A stretch of 9,353 bases of DNA, taken from assembly GCA_028707105.1 (NCBI GenBank), contig JAQTUY010000057.1:1-9353 (forward strand), written 5' to 3'. The DNA comes from Candidatus Omnitrophota bacterium. GTDB taxonomy: Bacteria; Omnitrophota; Koll11; Gygaellales; JAQTUY01. The first letter of the stretch is position 1; each line of letters opens with the position of its first letter. This document shows positions 5,301-9,353 of this stretch, one piece after another. The notes beneath the pieces were generated by a model that saw nothing but the letters and a program-made list of their open reading frames with translations, did no database searches and was not told the DNA's origin. The position numbers were made by a program, and so were the translations under genes.

Positions 5301-7445
5301 AGCCTGGACTATTCCCGGAAGGCTATCAACCTGTTAAAGGGCCTGGGTGAATATTGGGACCTGAGCATGGCCTATACCTTTAGGAATTACAGCAGTTGGA
5401 TAACCGGAAGGTTAAAAGAGAATATCGCCGAGGGGGAAGAGTTCATCGCGCTGGCTAAAGAGGCAAATGCCCTGCGGGGCCTGGGCTGGGCGATATTCGG
5501 CAGGTGCAAGACGCTATGCCTGATCGGAGAAGTGGACGATGCCACGATAAAGACCGTCAATGAATTCAATATCCTTATCCAGAGAACGCAGGATAAGCCC
5601 AATGTCTTATGGTCGCTGTGTATTCTTTCATTCGCTTATCTAAGGCGGGGTGAGTATGAACAGGCCATACAGGTAATCAAGGAGGCTTCTGATCTGTTCG
5701 CCCTTCAATATAATAAGACCCCCTGGCTGTTAGATTTCTTTCCTTTAGGGGCTCAAATATATCTTGATGTTCTGGCTGACGCGCCCGGCCTGTCTAAAGA
5801 GACAAAAGCGGCCTATATGGAGAAAGCTGAGTGGTTATGCCGCTTGTCTTACAAATGGAGCAGGAAATATCAGTATTGCCTGGGTTGGGCATATCAGGTG
5901 AATGGCACCTGCCTGTGGCTTGCCGGTAAGAAAGAAGACGCGGTTTATGCCTGGGACGAGGGTATAAAATTCCTGAGGGAGAAAACTGGGGATAAGTACC
6001 GCTTAGCCTATCTTTTGCTTGAGGAATCCATGTTTTCTCTGATGGATGACCCCCGCGATAAAAAGGCCCTGACTAACCTTCTGGAGGCCAAGGAGCTCTT
6101 TATCAGTATGGGTTGTAAGCAGGACCTTCAAACCTGCAATGAATTGCTTTTCAAGTTGATACCTCAGGGAGAAGGAGTAGAATCCAGGGATGCCCTGACC
6201 CAAAGGCGCCACCTGGAGAGCCTGCTTTCGGTAACCAGGGCGATCGGTTCGGTATTTGCTCTGGATGAGCTGCTCAGAAGGGTCCTGGATTACGCCTTGA
6301 AGGCTACCGGAGCCGAACGCGGCTTATTGCTGCTTTATGATGATAAAACCAATCAGCTTAATTTGAAATTAAGCCATGGCGTGGAAATATCAGATTTCTT
6401 TTCTTTTGAGTCCTACAAGATCAGCCTGGAGTTGATCAGGGAAGCGGAAAAAGCTAAAGACGCTATTCTCGCCAGCCCTGAAAGCGCGGTCAGCGCGAAA
6501 GTCCAGAATGAGCTTAAAAGCTACAATGTAAAACAAGCCCTGGCAGCTTACCTGAGTTCGCGGGATAAGCCAATAGGCATACTTTATCTGGATAATTCAC
6601 TTTCCGGAGGCACATTCGGCAAGCAGGAACTGGAGCTGATGCAGTCTTTTGCCGTCCAGGCTTCGGTATCCCTGGAAAACGCGAACCTGATCTCTGACCT
6701 TCTGGACCAGGCGCGGCTTAAGCAGGAACTGGAACTTGGGCGCGAGATACAGATGGATCTGCTTCCTAAAGTTACGCCTGTTATTCCGGGCCTTAAGGTA
6801 TCGGGGCTGATGCTGCCGGCTAAGGAGATAGGAGGGGACTACTACGACTTTTTGCCTAATCCACAAACTAACAGCCTGAGCATTGTTATAGGAGACGTCT
6901 CCGGTAAGGGGGTAGCCGCGGGATTACTCATGGCTATGGTCAAGACTTGCCTCTACGCGTTAAATAAACAGCCCATCTCTCCCCGCGAGATACTACTGGC
7001 CACCAACCAGATGCTTTATGAGCATATCAACGCCAAGAAATTCATGACCATGCTTTATTTGACCTGGGACGCGTCCAGGAAGAAATTCATTTATTCATCG
7101 GCCGGTCATGAGCATATAATTACATACAGGGGCGGTATTGCGGAGGCGGTCTTGAGCGGCGGGTTCATGCTTGGGATGCTGCCCGAGATAAGCTCTTTCC
7201 TGGAAGATAAGGAATTAGTTTTAAATCCGGGAGATAAGATAGTGCTTTATACCGACGGCGTAACCGAGGCCAGGGATCCCAATGAGAAGCTGTTCCGCTT
7301 AGAGCGCCTGGTTGAATTGGTCCGGAAGCACGGGGCAAAACCTGCCGACCAGCTCCTGTCGGTCATTAAAGAGGAAGTCTATTCTTTTATCGGCACCCGC
7401 GAGCAGTTTGATGATATTACTCTCGTAGTCATGGAAGCTGCGTAA
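2367..7445 (+). CDS. Pseudokinase / STAND ATPase / TPR / GAF / SpoIIE-type PP2C phosphatase fusion protein
   Basis: A 1692-residue signalling protein without signal peptide or clear TM segment, so probably cytoplasmic. Domain order: Ser/Thr-kinase fold (about 6-270), AAA_16/STAND ATPase (298-600) with its helical continuation (600-760), TPR-like helices (765-1260), GAF (1285-1437), coiled linker (1440-1465) and SpoIIE/RsbU PP2C phosphatase (1470-1690). The N-terminal plan matches the known bacterial family annotated as kinase/ATP-binding protein/sensor histidine kinase, found for example in cyanobacteria and myxobacteria. Here the kinase is catalytically dead and the C-terminal output is a phosphatase instead of a histidine kinase. 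The expected activity is ligand- or partner-controlled dephosphorylation of a phosphoserine/threonine protein, classically an anti-anti-sigma STAS protein. GAGG at 2359-2362 precedes the ATG by 4 nt, and the kinase fold begins at residue 6, supporting this start. It is the last gene of the pyrE run, ended by the hairpin at 7448. The architecture is secure; the target and signal are unknown. Confidence 0.93.
   Translation: [1692 protein letters not shown]
2382..3176 (+). other. Domain: degenerate Ser/Thr kinase (pseudokinase)
   Basis: The fold is recognisable from HPNLL (64-68), [10 protein letters not shown] (170-179, the APE region), [23 protein letters not shown] (starting at Asp186) and the C-lobe end [10 protein letters not shown] (247-256). 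The catalytic residues are all replaced: the glycine-rich loop (9-23) has no glycine, the VAIK lysine is Ser35, the alpha-C glutamate is Ser55, HRD is His126-Gln-Ala128, the following Lys and Asn are Ser130 and Ser133, and DFG is Asn148-Phe-Gly. By established kinase rules this cannot be a normal phosphotransferase, so a binding or regulatory role is inferred. Confidence 0.9.
3258..4646 (+). other. Domain: AAA_16/STAND-type ATPase with helical continuation
   Basis: The domain opens with the typical MIGRESEL (298-305). Walker A is GEPGIGKS (327-334). The Walker B region is [13 protein letters not shown] (452-464), corresponding to the usual hhhhED-LHWAD, but with His458 where the second acidic residue is expected. 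KGNPFF (553-558) matches the sensor-like GNPF motif of this class (MalT/AfsR-like and kinase-linked ATPases). ATP binding looks likely. Hydrolysis may be slow or absent because of His458, which is inference. Confidence 0.88.
4659..6146 (+). other. Domain: TPR-like helical repeat region
   Basis: Two fairly clear TPR units are seen at about 764-797 ([18 protein letters not shown]) and 804-837 ([21 protein letters not shown]). Further degenerate helical hairpins continue to about 1260, for example [20 protein letters not shown] (1088-1107) and [20 protein letters not shown] (1180-1199). In STAND proteins such a region usually binds a protein or small-molecule inducer and controls the ATPase. The binding partner is not evident. 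Confidence 0.75.
6219..6680 (+). other. Domain: GAF sensor
   Basis: Residues 1285-1437 have the GAF outline: [23 protein letters not shown] entry helix, [13 protein letters not shown] first strands, and [39 protein letters not shown] at the end (positions 1401-1439). A small-molecule or chromophore ligand is possible but cannot be named. I saw no obvious bilin cysteine or cyclic-nucleotide NKxnFx3DE motif. Confidence 0.85.
6714..7436 (+). other. Domain: SpoIIE/RsbU-type PP2C phosphatase, catalytic residues intact
   Basis: The linker helix [15 protein letters not shown] (1454-1468) is the usual entry to RsbU-like phosphatases. Metal-site motifs are present in order: GGDYYDF (1489-1495), IGDVSGKG (1508-1515), [10 protein letters not shown] (1628-1637) and FDDITLVV (1681-1688). 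The metal-binding aspartates Asp1491, Asp1510, Asp1630 and Asp1683 are therefore all retained, and an active Mn/Mg-dependent Ser/Thr phosphatase is expected. Confidence 0.92.
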
Positions 7446-7447
7446 AG

Positions 7448-7501
7448 AAACGGGGTCAGGCCTAATTTAACTAATTAATAATTAGGTCTGACCCCGTTTT
7501 T
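7448..7501. terminator. Long hairpin with T tract, likely bidirectional terminator; REP-like sequence
   Basis: The two 20-nt arms (7448-7467 and 7480-7499) are complementary except for one G-U pair (7460/7487), around a 12-nt AT-rich loop. The core is GGGGTCAG...CTGACCCC, followed by TTTTT on the plus strand, an intrinsic terminator for the pyrE-phosphatase run that ends at 7445. On the minus strand the trailing sequence is TTTCTTT, so it may also stop transcription from tRNA-Leu, whose 3' end lies only 4 nt away (7505). The GGGGTCAG-type arms resemble dispersed palindromes that I recall from many environmental bacterial genomes. Confidence 0.85.
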
Positions 7502-7504
7502 ATG

Positions 7505-7589
7505 TGGTGCGGAGGGGGGGAGTTGAACCCCCAAGTCTTGCGACATATGCTTCTGAGACATACGCGTATGCCAGTTCCGCCACCTCCGC
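7505..7589 (-). tRNA. tRNA-Leu, anticodon CAG
   Basis: On the minus strand this is an 85-nt class II tRNA with encoded CCA. Acceptor strands GCGGAGG (7589-7583) and CCTCCGC (7515-7509) pair over 7 bp, with discriminator A and CCA at 7507-7505. The D stem is GCG/CGC. The anticodon stem TATGT/GCATA holds the loop CTCAGAA (7557-7551), giving anticodon CAG at 7555-7553, which reads CUG leucine codons. A long variable arm (GTC-GCAA-GAC) and the T arm GGGGG-TTCAACT-CCCCC complete it. The long variable arm and discriminator A agree with leucine. Confidence 0.96.
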
Positions 7590-7604
7590 GCAAATTGTGT
7601 TAAA

Positions 7605-7633
7605 AGTATATCTTATACCTTCCTTTCTGTCAA
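7605..7633 (-). promoter_or_regulatory. Sigma-70-type promoter for tRNA-Leu
   Basis: On the minus strand TTGACA (7633-7628), a 17-nt spacer and TATACT (7610-7605) precede the tRNA 5' end by 15 nt. This leaves a short leader for RNase P to remove. The -35 box lies 8 bp from the -35 box of the divergent permease promoter. Confidence 0.8.
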
Positions 7634-7641
7634 CAATTCAA

Positions 7642-7670
7642 TTGCCAGGCCGATAATTTGCTGTTATAAT
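7642..7670 (+). promoter_or_regulatory. Sigma-70-type promoter for the AEC permease and smpB
   Basis: TTGCCA at 7642-7647, a 17-nt spacer, then the perfect -10 box TATAAT at 7665-7670. The start point should fall near 7677, giving a leader of about 27 nt that contains the ribosome site GGAG (7694-7697), 6 nt before the ATG at 7704. This gene therefore has an ordinary leader, unlike pyrE. Confidence 0.8.
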
Positions 7671-7703
7671 AACTTCGATTTAGAAATACCGACGGAGAAA
7701 ACT

Positions 7704-8654
7704 ATGTTTATAACCGCTTTTAGAACAACGGGATTGGCGATCCTGGAGATATTTATTATAGGCGCTCTGGGTTTTTGGCTGGTAAAACGCAAGACCTTGA
7801 GCGATGAGGGCTTGAACGGTTTAAGCAAGATCGTTTTGGACCTGACTGTGCCCTTATTCATATTTACCCAGTTCGTCAAAGAATTCAGTTTCTCTCTTTA
7901 CCCGAACTGGTGGATCTTTCCGATCTTAAGCATCAGTCTTACCGCTTTAGGCTTCGCGATCGGAAGTTTTTTCAGCTGGAGCGTTAAGATTCCCGATGAG
8001 AAGATGCAGTTTTTCAGCCTGATCGGGTTTCAGAATTGCGGCTATCTTCCTTTGCCCCTGATCGCCGCGTTGTTGCCTCCGGCGGAAGCAAGTCAGATGT
8101 TCATCTATACGTTTTTATTCATGGCCGGGTTCAATCTGTTGGTGTTCTCTGTGGGCGTGTGTATGTTGACAAGCGATAAGACTAAGCGGCTGGAATGGGG
8201 CAATTTTTTTAATCCCCCGGTCGTAGCTACTCTTCTCGGGCTTTTATTCGTATTCCTGGGCGCGCAGAATTCCATCCCGGATTGGATCTTCCGCCCTTTA
8301 AAAATGACCGGGGACTGCACGCTTCCGCTGGCTATTTTTGTCGTCGGAGGAGGGCTGGCGGAAATATCATTTAAGAAAAAATTTAACCACCAGGCCGTGT
8401 TTTTTGTTCTGCTCTCCAAGCTGCTGATTATGCCTTTGCTGATATTGTTGATATTATCTCAGGCCGGAATTCCCCGCCTTATCGGGATGCTCTTGTTGAT
8501 CCAGGCGGCTGTTCCTTCCGCCACCACCTTATCAGTGATCCTTACTCATCACCGGAAGCAGGACTATATCGTTAACCAATCCATATTCCTGGGGCATATA
8601 TTTTGTATCGTGACGATACCGCTGTTCCTCAGCCTGTTCTATATGCTTAAGTAG
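7704..8654 (+). CDS. AEC-family (auxin efflux carrier-like) permease
   Basis: A 316-residue, very hydrophobic inner-membrane protein with about ten predicted TM segments in two halves separated near residues 155-170 (TSDKTKRLEWGNFF), the layout and length of the AEC/Mem_trans family. Family marks are VLDLTVPLFIF (44-54), GFQNCGYLPLPL (108-119, with the conserved Asn111 in the broken helix of the first half), NPPVVATLLGLLF (170-182) and QAAVPSATTLSV (267-278, the matching break in the second half). Bacterial members export or import small organic acids such as malate or malonate; others are uncharacterised, so no substrate is assigned. It has its own promoter and a good ribosome site, and is followed after 17 nt by smpB, with which it is probably co-transcribed. 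No functional link between the two is evident. Confidence 0.9.
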   Translation: MFITAFRTTGLAILEIFIIGALGFWLVKRKTLSDEGLNGLSKIVLDLTVPLFIFTQFVKEFSFSLYPNWWIFPILSISLTALGFAIGSFFSWSVKIPDEKMQFFSLIGFQNCGYLPLPLIAALLPPAEASQMFIYTFLFMAGFNLLVFSVGVCMLTSDKTKRLEWGNFFNPPVVATLLGLLFVFLGAQNSIPDWIFRPLKMTGDCTLPLAIFVVGGGLAEISFKKKFNHQAVFFVLLSKLLIMPLLILLILSQAGIPRLIGMLLLIQAAVPSATTLSVILTHHRKQDYIVNQSIFLGHIFCIVTIPLFLSLFYMLK

Positions 8655-8671
8655 CGAGGTCCGTAGATACT

Positions 8672-9136
8672 ATGGCCATTAAACTGATCGCCACAAACAA
8701 GGAAGCTTACCGTAATTACGAGATCCTGGAGAAACTGGAGTGCGGTATAGAGCTAAAGGGGAGCGAGGTTAAGTCCTGCCGTTCGGGCCACGCTCATGTG
8801 AAGGAGAGCTTCGCCAGGCTTGAAAATAACGAGATTTTTCTATATAATAGTTATATCAGCCCTTACCAGGAAGCCAGCTATTTGAACGTCGAATCCAACA
8901 GGGTAAGAAGGCTTCTTCTGCATAAGAGCCAGATCAGGAAATTTGCCTCCCACATAATATTGCGTGGGCACGCCTTGATCCCTTTAAGCATGTATTTCAA
9001 TGAAAAGGGGACGGTCAAGATCGAACTGGCGTTATGCAAGGGTAAAAAACTTTATGACCGCAGGGAAGATATCAAGCGCAAGGAATCGGACCTGCATCTG
9101 CGTAAAGCGCTCATAGGAAGGCTCAAGAAAAGATAG
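8672..9136 (+). CDS. smpB: SsrA-binding protein SmpB
   Basis: A small basic protein of 154 residues (normal length) that binds tmRNA and brings it to the empty A site of stalled ribosomes in trans-translation. Clear SmpB marks: ATNKEAYRNYEILEKLECGIELKGSEVKS spanning residues 7-35 (Asn9, and GSEVKS at 30-35), NSYISPY (59-65), RRLLLHKSQI (79-88), LIPLSMYF (102-109) and GKKLYDRRE (124-132). The basic tail that enters the mRNA channel follows, ending LIGRLKKR. The only purine-rich candidate, GAGG at 8656-8659, is 12 nt from the ATG, a rather long spacing, so translation may depend partly on coupling with the upstream permease gene. Its RNA partner ssrA begins 80 nt downstream on the same strand. 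Confidence 0.96.
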   Translation: MAIKLIATNKEAYRNYEILEKLECGIELKGSEVKSCRSGHAHVKESFARLENNEIFLYNSYISPYQEASYLNVESNRVRRLLLHKSQIRKFASHIILRGHALIPLSMYFNEKGTVKIELALCKGKKLYDRREDIKRKESDLHLRKALIGRLKKR

Positions 9137-9216
9137 CAGGTATCCTGGCAGACTGCATGTATTCCAGGCTGCGAGGATGAATTTTCAAACAAGTGAACAA
9201 GAGAAAAATTCAATCG

Positions 9217-9353
9217 GGGGGTGAAAGGACTCGACTTAGGTATTCGGGTAAAAGCAGCATGCCGAGGACGCAAGGAGGCCTCGTAAAAACCTTGCACAAT
9301 TCAAACGCCAATATAAACAACGGGCTTGGAATGAGACCTGCTTTAGCGCAGGC
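9217..9353 (+). ncRNA. ssrA: tmRNA (partial, 5' part, runs off the right edge)
   Basis: The 5' end has the typical tmRNA acceptor and D-like start GGGGGUGAAAGGACUCGAC (from 9217, plus or minus 1 nt). GCAUGCCGAGG and GGCCUCGUAAAAA follow, which are strongly conserved across tmRNAs. Pseudoknot 1 is visible: stem 1 CGAGG/CCTCG (9263-9267 with 9279-9283) and stem 2 GCAAGG/CCTTGC (9270-9275 with 9290-9295). Eleven nt after it, as in E. coli, comes a likely resume codon GCC (9307-9309). The tag frame then reads ANINNGLGMRPALAQ plus a split GC-, which must encode Ala. The stop codon, pseudoknots 2-4 and the tRNA-like 3' half lie beyond the window. It sits next to smpB. The 80 nt between smpB and the RNA show no convincing promoter or terminator, so it may be read through from smpB or from a weak promoter I cannot define. 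Confidence 0.92.

Noticed and set aside
9137..9216. Possible terminator or promoter between smpB and ssrA
   Set aside because: Only a 4-bp CAGG/CCTG stem without a T tract and no paired -35/-10 boxes at suitable spacing could be found.
9052..9297. An 81-codon minus-strand open frame over the end of smpB and the start of ssrA
   Set aside because: It is antisense to two well-supported genes, and no protein motif is visible.
1..9353. CRISPR array, insertion sequence or prophage genes
   Set aside because: No regularly spaced direct repeats, transposase, integrase or phage motifs were seen; the only repeat-like element is the single palindrome at 7448-7501.

Overview
The window looks like a piece of a bacterial chromosome, probably from an uncultivated lineage. 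It has moderate GC, dense genes, clear sigma-70-type promoters, a CCA-encoded tRNA and the smpB-ssrA pair. The overall style, including a GGGGTCAG...CTGACCCC hairpin between genes, reminds me of Omnitrophota-like or other environmental Gram-negative genomes. That placement is a guess from memory, not a result. A predicted outer-membrane-type lipoprotein peptidase fits a diderm cell.

Layout. At the left edge (127..1, minus) is the start of a ComF-type protein, cut by the window. Divergent from it is a plus-strand run of four tightly packed genes: pyrE (orotate phosphoribosyltransferase), an M48 zinc-peptidase lipoprotein (4-nt overlap with pyrE), a secreted-leader protein with four membrane segments and no family I recognise, and a 1692-residue signalling protein. 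The last one carries, in order, a Ser/Thr-kinase fold with every catalytic residue replaced, a STAND/AAA-type ATPase, a long TPR-like helical region, a GAF domain, a short coiled coil and an apparently intact SpoIIE/RsbU-type PP2C phosphatase. A strong hairpin with a T tract ends this run. Behind it, on the minus strand, lies tRNA-Leu(CAG). Its promoter is back to back with that of a plus-strand AEC-family (auxin efflux carrier-like) permease, which is followed 17 nt later by smpB. The window ends inside ssrA (tmRNA), after the first 15 complete codons of the putative tag.

How the parts fit. pyrE, smpB, ssrA and the tRNA are housekeeping genes for pyrimidine synthesis and translation/ribosome rescue. 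The most unusual part is the M48 peptidase / four-TM protein / pseudokinase-ATPase-phosphatase trio behind pyrE. It could be a cell-envelope or stress-sensing module whose output is dephosphorylation of a phosphoprotein, for example an anti-anti-sigma (STAS) protein. No such partner gene is present in this window.

The intergenic region between comF and pyrE carries two divergent sigma-70-like promoters. Each places transcription start on or within a base or two of an annotated ATG, so leaderless mRNAs are likely for pyrE and possible for comF.
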